A stretch of DNA of 64,000 nt from Nocardia mikamii NBRC 108933 (GTDB taxonomy: Bacteria > Actinomycetota > Actinomycetes > Mycobacteriales > Mycobacteriaceae), in assembly GCF_001613505.1 (NCBI RefSeq), contig NZ_BDCM01000017.1:124001-188000 (forward strand), in the 5' to 3' direction. The notes beneath the pieces were generated by a model that was not told the DNA's origin, did no database searches, and saw only the letters and a program-made list of their open reading frames with translations. The stretch's first letter is position 1; every line of letters begins with the position of its first letter. Of the stretch, positions 54,022-62,011 are shown in pieces. The position numbers were made by a program, and so were the translations under genes.

Positions 54022-55287
54022 ATGGGAGGCCGGTTACCGAGACCGGTGGGCACTTTCGGTGTTCCGACGAAACCGAAGAAGCAGAAGAACGGTCGGTGGC
54101 GCACGACGGTTCGCTTCTACGGCGCCAGCGGCCCGACTCAGATCGAGCGGATCGGGCGCAGCTCCGACGACGCGAGCAACCGGCTCGCGGAGGCGATGCG
54201 CGACTATCGAGAGCAGCTGGGATACCGGCGCATCACTCGCAGTACCAAGCTGATCGAGCTTGCCGCCGAACTCCTTTCGGACCTCGAGGCCGACGAGGCC
54301 TACACCGAGGGCAACGTGGAGGACTATCGGCGCGAAATCTATGTGTCGACCGACAAACGCGCAGACCCGAAGACGATCAAGATCGAGAATTCCGTGGGAA
54401 ATCTGCAGGTATGGCAGGCCACGACCGGCGAGCTGGATCGCCATCTCAAGCACCTGGTCGGATTGGGCAAGCGGCGCAAAGCCAAGCAGCACAAGATCAT
54501 TCTCCGTGCGATGATGCAGATCGCAGTGCGTCACGGCGCCATCGACACCAACCCGGTCGACGGCGTGAGCGCGTTCACACGGCGCGGCACGCGCGCCCGC
54601 GGAAAGGTCGCCGACCCCGACGCGTTACCCGCCTTCCGGGAACAGGTGCGGGCATGGGCCCGCGGCGAGGAGATTCCCGGCACCCCCGCATACACCTGCG
54701 GTCCGCCGCGCGACTGGTCGGTGGTGTGGGTGGTGGACCTGATCTGCGGCACCGGCCTGCGTCCGCACGAGGTTTTCGCGGTCCGCCTCGACGACATCGA
54801 TCTCGATGCGCCCATCCCATACCTCGACGTCACCGGAACACTGATCGAAGTGAAAGGAGCGGGTACGGGAGGGTGGGTCCGCCAGCCTTTCCCCAAGTCG
54901 GAGCACGGCTGGCGCAGGATGTTGCTGCCGGAGCATGCGGTGCAAGCGTGCCGTGAGGCGATGAAGGACCTCGAGGTGACCGGCCAGCCCAACCCGCACG
55001 GTGTGCTGTTTCCCGCCCGCAACGGCTCGCTGCGCAATCCGAACAACTTCGGGCGAGTGTGGCGGGCCTCGCGCGGGGACAACTACGCGTGGGTGACGCC
55101 ACGGACCTTCCGCCGCGTGGTCGCGACAGTCATCGACAACGCCTACGGTGATCCCGAACGGGCCGCGCGACAGCTCGGCAACACCGAAGCGGTGGCCAAG
55201 GCCCACTACATCGACGTCCCCGAGACCGCGCCCGACAATCGGGAGGTCCTCGAGCAGTGGGCCCGCGGTGCAGGTCCGAAAACGTGA
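54022..55287 (+). CDS. int: Tyrosine-type site-specific integrase
   Basis: The 421-aa integrase has an N-terminal arm-binding region, a core-binding domain (about 60-170) and a catalytic domain (about 200-405). The first catalytic Arg lies in GTGLRPHEV, the second Arg in TPRTFRRVVAT and the Tyr in KAHYIDV. The HxxR box has Arg where His is usual (TPRTFR), and the LGH box is LGN (ARQLGNTEAV). ATG 54022 is favoured by AGGGAGG 4 bases upstream; ATG 54004 is an alternative. The tRNA-Pro 3' end lies 86 bases beyond its stop, a usual attachment site. Confidence 0.9.
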   Translation: MGGRLPRPVGTFGVPTKPKKQKNGRWRTTVRFYGASGPTQIERIGRSSDDASNRLAEAMRDYREQLGYRRITRSTKLIELAAELLSDLEADEAYTEGNVEDYRREIYVSTDKRADPKTIKIENSVGNLQVWQATTGELDRHLKHLVGLGKRRKAKQHKIILRAMMQIAVRHGAIDTNPVDGVSAFTRRGTRARGKVADPDALPAFREQVRAWARGEEIPGTPAYTCGPPRDWSVVWVVDLICGTGLRPHEVFAVRLDDIDLDAPIPYLDVTGTLIEVKGAGTGGWVRQPFPKSEHGWRRMLLPEHAVQACREAMKDLEVTGQPNPHGVLFPARNGSLRNPNNFGRVWRASRGDNYAWVTPRTFRRVVATVIDNAYGDPERAARQLGNTEAVAKAHYIDVPETAPDNREVLEQWARGAGPKT

Positions 55288-55332
55288 GATTTCTGTGAGA
55301 TCGGCTCGAATTCCGGACATATCCCCACTCAC

Positions 55333-55368
55333 GAAAATCCCCTCCGATGCTGGTCGGAGGGGATTTTC
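55333..55368. terminator. Hairpin between integrase and tRNA-Pro
   Basis: GAAAATCCCCTCCGA (55333-55347) pairs perfectly with its complement at 55354-55368, with a 6-base loop. The arms end in AAAA/TTTT, so on either strand a run of U's closes the stem. It can terminate the integrase from the left and tRNA-Pro from the right. Confidence 0.8.
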
Positions 55369-55372
55369 TCGG

Positions 55373-55446
<74 letters not shown>

Positions 55447-56070
55447 TGGCTCCCGCTTGCGGGTGCTCGAAGAGATTACCTCACTACCCCCTTGTTGGAC
55501 CAAATCGGCTGCATGCGGGCGATCCCGGCAGAGGGGAAGGATGGAGCGGGACCGCGTGGTGCGGCTCGCCTGACCGACGGTTGCCGGGGCGGGCGTCGGC
55601 CGCGAGTGCGGCGACGGCGAGACCGCTGTCGCCGACGGGTCGGCACGACGAGGAGCCGAACGAACTTGCGGCCCTTTCGAAGTCGCGGTGTGGCAGTTGT
55701 GGAGTTCGTTGCACGAGGGTCGCGGGGTCTGTCATGGGCGACCGGTTCGTCGCCCTGGTTCTTCTCTCGGCCGGGCTGGGCGGCCTGCCGCTGAGTGCCA
55801 GGGCGGCTCGATTCGCTCGGGACGGGGTCGTGGCCTCCGTGGACGCCTGTTGAGGCCGTCCAACCTCGACCCCCTCCTCTGCTGGGGTGTTGTCGGGTAT
55901 CGAACCGGGCGGGTCGGAGGCCCTGTGCACCCCACCAGCGATGCCGGAGGGGCTTGGTGAAAATACTGGAGTCCGGCGCCTCGGCTCTCCTGAGCCTGGT
56001 TGCGGTTCTAGCGTCCGATCAGCATCGGTACCGCTCGGGTATCGGGTCGACCGGCAGAGGAGACGCACAG
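55447..56070. other. Intergenic region upstream of the cutinase gene
   Basis: 624 bases without a supported gene; open frames on both strands are Arg/Pro/Gly-rich shadows. GTG 55957, in frame with the cutinase behind GGAGGGG, is a possible but less likely start. The tRNA-Pro promoter must lie at the left edge. Confidence 0.4.
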
Positions 56071-56769
56071 ATGGCACTGTTCGACAGGGAAGGGGCGCGC
56101 CATGTCCGCGGGATGGCTGCGGCGTCAGCAGTGGCGTCGGTCGCCGCCACGCTGGCAGTGGCCGGCATTTCGGCGGCCGCGCCCGCAGCGGCGCAGACGA
56201 CGTGTGCCGATGTCGACGTCGTCGTCGCTCGCGGCACCGGCGAGCCGCTGGGCGCCGGCCCCGGTCTCGGCGCAGTCGTCGGCGACCCGGTGTATCACGC
56301 ACTCGCACAGCGCTTGTCGATCTCGCACAGCGCCTATCGCGTTCAGTACCCGGCAAGCCTGGTCGAGCCGTGGTCGGTGCAGCAGGGCAACCGCGACTTG
56401 GTGACACATGTGACCGACGCGGCGAAGGCGTGCCCGAACCAGCGCTTCGTCCTGGTCGGATATTCGCAAGGCGCGAACGTGGTCGACAATTCGATCGGCA
56501 TCAGCAGTGTGGGTGCGAAGGTCGGCGGGCCGATCGTTGCCACCCTGCCCGCGTCGGTGGCGCCGAAGATCGCCGCGATTCTGTTGTTCGGCAACCCCAT
56601 TCGCGGCATCGGTCACAGCGTGACCGGCCCTTACGCGGGCCGCACCTACGACACCTGCACCGCGAACGACCCGGTCTGCGATCCGAAGGGCACGAGTTGG
56701 AAAGTGCACCGGACCAGCTACACCGCCAAGGCGGGCGAGGCGGCGGACTTCGCCGTCGGGCATCTGTGA
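56071..56769 (+). CDS. Secreted cutinase family esterase
   Basis: The 232-aa protein has a signal peptide cut after about residue 40 (AAAPAAAQ). The mature part has the catalytic Ser in GYSQGAN, Asp in the CTANDPVCD segment and His in WKVHRTSY, with Cys pairs for two disulfides. Cutinase-like proteins of this group hydrolyse lipid esters in or outside the envelope. ATG 56071 has AGAGGAG upstream. It is monocistronic and followed by a hairpin shared with the peptide gene on the other strand. Confidence 0.93.
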   Translation: MALFDREGARHVRGMAAASAVASVAATLAVAGISAAAPAAAQTTCADVDVVVARGTGEPLGAGPGLGAVVGDPVYHALAQRLSISHSAYRVQYPASLVEPWSVQQGNRDLVTHVTDAAKACPNQRFVLVGYSQGANVVDNSIGISSVGAKVGGPIVATLPASVAPKIAAILLFGNPIRGIGHSVTGPYAGRTYDTCTANDPVCDPKGTSWKVHRTSYTAKAGEAADFAVGHL

Positions 56770-56870
56770 GGGATCCCGCCCCCGCTGTGAGAAACGAAAG
56801 CGCTGGACCCGTCAGGAAAACGTCACCGCAATCGAAACACGCTGTGCCGACCAGCTTTTCAGCCGAAGAA

Positions 56871-56909
56871 CCACCCGCCCAACCGCATACCGTGCGGTTC
56901 GGCGGGTGG
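56871..56909. terminator. Long hairpin between cutinase and the 26-aa peptide gene
   Basis: CCACCCGCC/GGCGGGTGG (9 pairs) and AACCGCA/TGCGGTT (7 pairs) are separated by one C-C mismatch, with a 5-base loop. It lies 15 bases downstream of the peptide stop (minus strand), where it is followed by TTCTT, and 102 bases after the cutinase stop. Confidence 0.7.
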
Positions 56910-56923
56910 ATGAGGGACCGGAG

Positions 56924-57004
56924 TCAGATGCCGATCACGCTACGCATCTGATCGAACCAGTCCACGACCATGTTCACGACCTGAGACAAATCACCGATAA
57001 TCAT
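56924..57004 (-). CDS. 26-aa amphipathic peptide with perfect Shine-Dalgarno
   Basis: ATG 57004 follows AAAGGAGGAA (AAGGAGG, 6-base spacing), the best ribosome site in the window, and TGA is at 56924-56926. The peptide MIIGDLSQVVNMVVDWF, continuing DQMRSVIGI, has hydrophobic residues at 2, 3, 6, 9, 10, 13, 14, 16, 17, 20, 23 and 24, and polar or acidic ones at 5, 8, 11, 15, 18, 19 and 22. That is a clean amphipathic helix of net charge about -2. A strong hairpin follows. The form recalls delta-lysin/PSM peptides and the short PorA/PorH porins of corynebacteria, but no homology is claimed. It is too short for ordinary gene callers. Confidence 0.65.
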   Translation of the reverse strand: MIIGDLSQVVNMVVDWFDQMRSVIGI

Positions 57005-57488
57005 CGGGTTCCTCCTTTCGGTAACATTTGCGGACTGCGTATTTCGTCATACCCGGGAGATTCTGGAATTAACATCTGCTGTCCATCCGGTCAGGGCAGG
57101 TTCCACGCCCCGCCGGAAATGTCTGCATGACAGACCGTTTCGAGCAGCCGGTCGTCCCTCCCCCACGCCTGGCACGGCACGCGGCGAGCAGGCCACCGAT
57201 GATGAAGTCCGGCTCTTCCGTGACGGAGAGGAACCGCCCGGCTCGAACGCGTCGACCACCGCCTCACCGGCTCTTCCACTCCAGGGCTAGGTTCTGTCGC
57301 GAAGTGAGCCATGGGGCGAGCGGACCTGATCGATGCGCAAGGGGGCGAGGCTGGAACCGCCCGCACTCTGTGGAAACCGGTTTCACAATTCGGCGCCCAG
57401 CTGTCGATCTGGCGGGGTGTCGTTCGTCGGAACTATGGAACCGGTCGAACAACGCGGCCGGACCACAAGCACCCGAGGAGACCGACCG
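57005..57488. other. Leader region of the peptide gene and gap before the EthD gene
   Basis: On the minus strand, a 24-codon frame (about 57001-57075) ends with TGA overlapping the peptide ATG (ATGA); it has no good ribosome site and may be a leader or chance. The rest has no supported gene. The promoter of the peptide gene should be around 57060-57130. Confidence 0.35.
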
Positions 57489-57824
57489 ATGAGCGCACCG
57501 ACGCCGCCCAAGCCTGCGGCCCGATTCCTGGTCATGTACGAAACCCCCTCCGACATCGAGGCATTCGAACACCACTACTGGGATGTACATATCCCGCTCG
57601 CCAACAAGCTGCCGGGCCTGCGTCGCTACACCGTCAGCCGCGACGCGAAGCCCGTAGTCGGCGAGCCGTACTACATCGTGGGAATGCTGGATTGGGATGA
57701 CATGGCCACCCTCGTCGCGGCGTTCGAGTCCGAGCTCGGGCGGCAGTGCGCCGACGATGTGCGGGAACATCTCAGCCGCTATGCGACGATCCGCAGCATG
57801 GTCCTCCAGCTCGACGAGGCATAG
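57489..57824 (+). CDS. EthD domain-containing protein
   Basis: The 111-aa dimeric alpha/beta barrel is of the EthD family (FLVMYETPSDIEAFEHHYWD, then HIPLANKLPGLRRYTV with the HxPL and GLRRY motifs). Members often sit in catabolic or ether-degradation loci; the biochemical role is unclear. ATG 57489 is chosen as the first Met before the domain; the longer frame upstream lacks family features. A VOC gene follows 62 bases later in the same direction. Confidence 0.85.
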   Translation: MSAPTPPKPAARFLVMYETPSDIEAFEHHYWDVHIPLANKLPGLRRYTVSRDAKPVVGEPYYIVGMLDWDDMATLVAAFESELGRQCADDVREHLSRYATIRSMVLQLDEA

Positions 57825-57886
57825 CCACGAGGCACCTCGAGACCGAACCTAGCCGATCCGGCACCGCGACGACGACACTGGACGGT

Positions 57887-58264
57887 ATGCGTTTGAACCA
57901 GGTCACCGTCGGCAGCACGGACCTCGACCGCTCCGAGCGTTTCTACCGGCTGCTCGGCCTGCGCCTGATCGTCGAGAACGATCACTATCTGCGGTTCGAA
58001 TGTCCCGCCGGTGAGAGCACCTTGTCGGTCGACCGCGTCGACGCCGTATCGACCGGCGAGGAAATCACCCTGTATTTCGAGACCGACGACCTCGACGGCG
58101 AATATCGGCGCCTGTCCGACGCCGGCATCGCATTCGATCGATCCCCCGCCGATATGCCCTGGCTGTGGCGCGAAGCCCGGTTGCGTGACCCCGACGGGCA
58201 CCGGCTGTGCCTGTTCCACGCCGCCGGCAACAGGCGCAATCCGCCGTGGCGGCTGCCCGGCTGA
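57887..58264 (+). CDS. VOC superfamily protein (glyoxalase/bleomycin resistance-like)
   Basis: The 125-aa protein has two beta-alpha-beta-beta-beta modules. Module 1 starts NQVTVGSTDLDRSERFYRL, and module 2 has EITLYFETDDLDGEYRRL and ends RDPDGHRLCLFHAAG. The metal positions are only partly conserved (no His in the first strand), so it may bind without metal. The function is not assigned. It is in line with the EthD gene upstream. Confidence 0.82.
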   Translation: MRLNQVTVGSTDLDRSERFYRLLGLRLIVENDHYLRFECPAGESTLSVDRVDAVSTGEEITLYFETDDLDGEYRRLSDAGIAFDRSPADMPWLWREARLRDPDGHRLCLFHAAGNRRNPPWRLPG

Positions 58265-58495
58265 TCGACTGGCGCGCGCAGCTCATGTGGTGGCCCGGCC
58301 GCGATCGTCTGTCCGGCCGATGCGCGAAGACCACCGCCGTCGGCGCGGGATGCTCGCAGCGCTTCCCGCGGGCGGCGAGCCGCAGATCTTCGAGCAGACG
58401 CCCACCGCACTCGCTATCTGATCGCCGCGGCCGAAACATACCGGCGCTGCGGAGATCTCGCCCGGCAGCGAGAGGGCGCGCGTAGCATCCGTGCC

Positions 58496-59494
58496 GTGAG
58501 TGGTGATCCGAGGCCGAACCCACCGGCCGGAGGCGGGGACACGTCGTTCACCGGATCGATCCCGCAGATCTACGACACGCTGCTGGTTCCGATGATCTTC
58601 GCCGAGCCCGCTCGGCTGCTCGCGCAGGCGGTGGCCGCGACGGACGCGGTCGACATTCTCGAAACCGCGGCGGGGACCGGGGTGCTGACCAGAGCGCTGG
58701 CACGGCTGGACGGCCGCGACATCGTGGCGACCGACCTGAACGAACCCATGCTGACGACCGCCGCGAACCGCTCGACGTCGGATCGGGTGCGATGGCAGGT
58801 GGCCGACGCCGGGCACCTGCCGTTCGCCGCCTGCTCGTTCGACCTGGTGGCCTGTCAGTTCGGCGCCATGTTCCTGCCCGACAAGGTCGCCGGATACGCC
58901 GAGACCCTGCGGGTGTTGCGCCCGGGCGGCGTGTTCGCCTTCAACGTCTGGGACCGGCTCGAGACCAATGCCGTGGCTTTGGTCGTCACCCAGGCGCTGT
59001 GTACGGCGGCACCCGAGGAACCGCTCGAATTCTTCCGCCGTACACCGCACGGATACTTCGACATCGACCGGATTCGCGGCGAACTCGCGCAAGCCGGCTT
59101 CGAACAGATCACCGGCGAGTACATCGACGGGGCGAGCCGGTCGACTGCCGAGACCGCTGCGATGGCGTTGTGCCAGGGCACCCCGCTGCGCGGCGAGATC
59201 GAACGGCATTCGTCCCTCGATCTCGAATCCGCTACCGCGATCGCGGCCGAGGCCCTGCGCGGGCGATACGGGAGCGGCGAATTCGACGCGCCGATGCGGT
59301 GGCTGCAGATGACAGCACGGCGACCGGACCGTGTCCCCGAGACGCGGTCCGGTCGGCGCGAGCTGTCAGACCCGGCGCGGATCCCACGTGGCGATCGCCC
59401 AGATCACCACGATGTCGAGGGCGATGACCAGGATCGACCACCACGGATAGTGCGGCAACCACAGGAAATTGGCGATGATGGACAAGCCCAGTAG
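58496..59494 (+). CDS. Class I SAM-dependent methyltransferase with extended C-terminus
   Basis: The 332-aa protein has the SAM motif I LETAAGTGVLT at about residues 55-65, motif II-like VATDLNEPML, and a LRVLRPGGVFAFNVWD loop. It resembles Methyltransf_11/ubiE-type enzymes. The natural domain ends near QMTARRP (about residue 278). The frame then runs about 50 residues of Arg/Asp-rich sequence and overlaps the 3' end of the convergent membrane gene by 129 bases, which suggests loss of the original stop. GTG 58496 is the start. Confidence 0.82.
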   Translation: MSGDPRPNPPAGGGDTSFTGSIPQIYDTLLVPMIFAEPARLLAQAVAATDAVDILETAAGTGVLTRALARLDGRDIVATDLNEPMLTTAANRSTSDRVRWQVADAGHLPFAACSFDLVACQFGAMFLPDKVAGYAETLRVLRPGGVFAFNVWDRLETNAVALVVTQALCTAAPEEPLEFFRRTPHGYFDIDRIRGELAQAGFEQITGEYIDGASRSTAETAAMALCQGTPLRGEIERHSSLDLESATAIAAEALRGRYGSGEFDAPMRWLQMTARRPDRVPETRSGRRELSDPARIPRGDRPDHHDVEGDDQDRPPRIVRQPQEIGDDGQAQ

Positions 59495-59788
59495 CGCGAT
59501 CGCCAGCATCTGTCCCCAGGTCGAACGGGTGAACAAACCGGCGGCGGCCGCCACCATCAGGATGCCGAGGATGAGGTGGATCCATCCCCATCCGCTGATG
59601 TCGAACTTGTAGATGTAGTCCGGCCCGGAGACGTAGACGTCGTCCTTCGCGATGGCCGAAACGCCCTGCAGGATGGACACCACTCCGGTGACGGCCAACA
59701 GGGCCGCCGCGGCCAGCGAAGTACCGGCCGCCACCGCATACCGGGTGTCGGATCGCCCATTCGGTGTTCCGTGTTGCGTAGCCGTCAC
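59366..59788 (-). CDS. DUF7144-like membrane protein
   Basis: The 140-aa protein has four hydrophobic helices (about 20-45, 68-88, 92-108, 112-132), with the conserved-looking GWGWIHLILGILM and FLWLPHYPWWSI. The layout matches the DUF7144 family common in actinobacteria; function unknown. The GTG start 59788 has AAAAGGGGTGA upstream. It overlaps the methyltransferase 3' end on the other strand. Confidence 0.82.
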   Translation of the reverse strand: MTATQHGTPNGRSDTRYAVAAGTSLAAAALLAVTGVVSILQGVSAIAKDDVYVSGPDYIYKFDISGWGWIHLILGILMVAAAAGLFTRSTWGQMLAIALLGLSIIANFLWLPHYPWWSILVIALDIVVIWAIATWDPRRV

Positions 59789-60076
59789 GACGGCTCACCC
59801 CTTTTCGTGAACCTCACCGGCGGGACATCCGCCGGCGTGCACCGACATGCGTCGGTCCTGGTGGGTTGTGACATGCGGCGCTGCGCTGCCTCCTGACCAG
59901 CCGCCGCGGCGGACGATGGTCCCGGTTCGCTCACCGACCTGGTACATCCCTCGATGGACGAATTCGGCGAGCCAACCGGGCATCTAACGATTCGTCGCGG
60001 CAAACGTCGCGGATAATCACGAACCGGTGCACCGGTCGATCGACCTCGAAACGTGACCGAATTGCCGGACCCGGCG

Positions 60077-61450
60077 TCACCCGGTCGTCGACGAGGTCTG
60101 CGGGCCGACAGTGGTTTCCGCCGGGGCCGCCGGCCGCGCGAGTATTTCGACGATCAGCAGCAGCGCGCCCGCGACCAGCGCGATACCCACTACGACCAGA
60201 CCGGTGGCATAGGGCCACAGCACCAGGACGAGCACAGCGCCGGCCAGCACCGCCAGGCGCAGCGGTGTGCGATAGCGCGCGACGAACGCCTCGACCACGG
60301 TGGGCGGGCGCCCACGCCGGCCGCGGGCGGCGACCATGAGCCGCCCGAAACCGGAACGTACCGACTGCGCCGAGTGGGACGACCCGGCCAGATATCCCAC
60401 CGCTGCCACGACCAGGCTCACGACCGCGACCGCGCGCAGCGACACCCGCAGCGGGTGGATCACCGTGTCGAACAGTGCGGTGGCGGCCGGTGGTGACAAG
60501 GCATCGGGCGGAACGGAATCGAGGTAGATACTGCGCGCGATCACCACCCCGACCGCCAGTAGCACCATCGCGACCGCGCCGGCGACGCCGACCAGCGCGA
60601 GGGTCCGCAGCCGCCGTCCGCGCGGAGCCAGCCACACCGCGCCCGCCGCGGTGGCCAATGCCACCCACGGCAGGATGTTCGCCGACCGATCGAGGGTGCG
60701 CATCCACTTCTGATACTTGGGCAGCTCGGTGGCGTGGAAAATGACGAATTGCGTGTCGACATCCGGAATCTTGTCCGCAAAGCGGATTCCGCGGGCGTCG
60801 AGACGTTCGCGCACCGTCGCCAGGATCGGCTTCAGCGAAATGCTCACGGTGCCGTTGTCGCTGACCTCGATGCCTGGTCTGGTCTCCCCCTTGACCACGT
60901 GGACCAGTGCGTCGTGCGCGCGGCGGTTGGCGTTATCCCATGCCTCGACGAATTGATCGCTGGTCACCACCGCCGTCGCGGCCTGGTGGATGTAGTTCTC
61001 GGCCTGGTCGGCCACCAGCGCGGGAAGACTGTCGAGCGCCGCGACCGCACGAGGACGATCCGACAACTGGCCGACGTTCTGAGTGAGCGCATTGACCGCA
61101 TCGGCCGTGTACGCCTTGATGTCGACGCGGGTGACGATCGCGTCGGTGATCTTGTCGGCCAATTCCTTCTGGATCGCCGGATCGGTCGCCAGCGGTGCGA
61201 CGGTCGTGACATAGCGGTCGGTGTCGAAGATCTGGCTGCGCACGAAGCGTGTCGTCACCGATCCGATGATCAGCACCGCGGTCAGGATCAGCAGCAGCAC
61301 GACTCCGGTCCAGCGCCATGCGTGCCGACGAGTTCCGTGCGGTGGATGCGCCGCGACATAGGCACGCAATCGCTCGAGTTCGGCACGGTCGCCGGCGGAC
61401 AGTTCCGCATTCGACTCCGGTGGGCGGGCATCTCGATCATCGGCGGACAT
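60077..61450 (-). CDS. Integral membrane protein, hypothetical
   Basis: The 457-aa protein has a charged N-terminus, a first helix at about residues 46-66, a large extracytoplasmic loop (about 67-245) and then helices at about 253-275, 280-300, 325-345 and 395-440. The loop carries the pattern RYVTTVAPLATDPAIQKELA seen in uncharacterised actinobacterial membrane proteins. No enzyme motif. It is monocistronic. Function unknown. Confidence 0.8.
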   Translation of the reverse strand: MSADDRDARPPESNAELSAGDRAELERLRAYVAAHPPHGTRRHAWRWTGVVLLLILTAVLIIGSVTTRFVRSQIFDTDRYVTTVAPLATDPAIQKELADKITDAIVTRVDIKAYTADAVNALTQNVGQLSDRPRAVAALDSLPALVADQAENYIHQAATAVVTSDQFVEAWDNANRRAHDALVHVVKGETRPGIEVSDNGTVSISLKPILATVRERLDARGIRFADKIPDVDTQFVIFHATELPKYQKWMRTLDRSANILPWVALATAAGAVWLAPRGRRLRTLALVGVAGAVAMVLLAVGVVIARSIYLDSVPPDALSPPAATALFDTVIHPLRVSLRAVAVVSLVVAAVGYLAGSSHSAQSVRSGFGRLMVAARGRRGRPPTVVEAFVARYRTPLRLAVLAGAVLVLVLWPYATGLVVVGIALVAGALLLIVEILARPAAPAETTVGPQTSSTTG

Positions 61451-61571
61451 GACGGCTCATACCCTTCCGGGCCGATCGGGACGGCCCAGAACTGATTCGG
61501 CGCCACTGCCTTCGGAGGGACTACGTATTCACCGCGGGCCCCGGATCGATCCCACTCCGTGACCGGTCGGT

Positions 61572-61594
61572 GCCCGCCACGACATCCGGCGGGC
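61572..61594 (-). terminator. Possible terminator after the MFS/arsR operon
   Basis: GCCCGCC (61572-61578) and GGCGGGC (61588-61594) form a 7-base stem with a 9-base loop, 38 bases after the arsR stop on the minus strand. A GC-only short stem, so confidence is low. Confidence 0.35.
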
Positions 61595-61631
61595 CCGCGC
61601 GGGCGAGGAAACGACCCGTTCGAACCGCGCT

Positions 61632-62003
61632 CTATTCGTGCGGCAGTTCGCCGGTGACGATGTGGTCGGCGAGGTTGAGACCTTCCCGGACGAGGCGGGC
61701 GAGGTGGCCGTCGCGGATGCGGTAGATGATGCGGCGGCCTTCGCGGCGGGTTTCGACCATGCCGGTGAAGCGCAGCTTCGCCAGGTGCTGGCTGACCGCG
61801 GTGCGGGAGCCGCCGCAGGCCTCGGTGAGGGCGGTGACGTCGGCCTCGCCGTCGGCGAGCGCCCAGAGGATGTGCAGCCGGGTCGGATCGGCGAGCATCC
61901 GGAACACGGAGGTGGCGGCCTCGAGACGGGCCGGGTCGGGTGCGACGAGGTGCACCAGGCTGGGCGGCAGGGCGTCGACTGCGGGGGTTTCCTCACCGGT
62001 CAT
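61632..62003 (-). CDS. ArsR family transcriptional regulator
   Basis: The 123-aa winged-HTH repressor has the motifs FRMLADPTRLHILWAL and GSRTAVSQHLAKLRFTG, and ends in a short helical tail. The typical metal-site Cys cluster (ELCVCDL) is replaced by TALTEACGGS, with a single Cys, so the inducer may not be a metal. ATG 62003 lies 8 bases after the MFS stop. It would control the MFS gene through the palindrome at 63305-63336. Confidence 0.9.
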   Translation of the reverse strand: MTGEETPAVDALPPSLVHLVAPDPARLEAATSVFRMLADPTRLHILWALADGEADVTALTEACGGSRTAVSQHLAKLRFTGMVETRREGRRIIYRIRDGHLARLVREGLNLADHIVTGELPHE

Positions 62004-62011
62004 GGGCTGGT

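Noticed and set aside
54022..55287. Integrase as proof that the neighbouring kinase or catabolic genes are on the same mobile element
   Set aside because: No matching att repeat was found in the window to define an element that includes them.
55333..55368. Perfect stem next to tRNA-Pro as an attachment-site repeat
   Set aside because: The U-rich closing and position between converging units fit a terminator better; the stem has no similarity to the tRNA.
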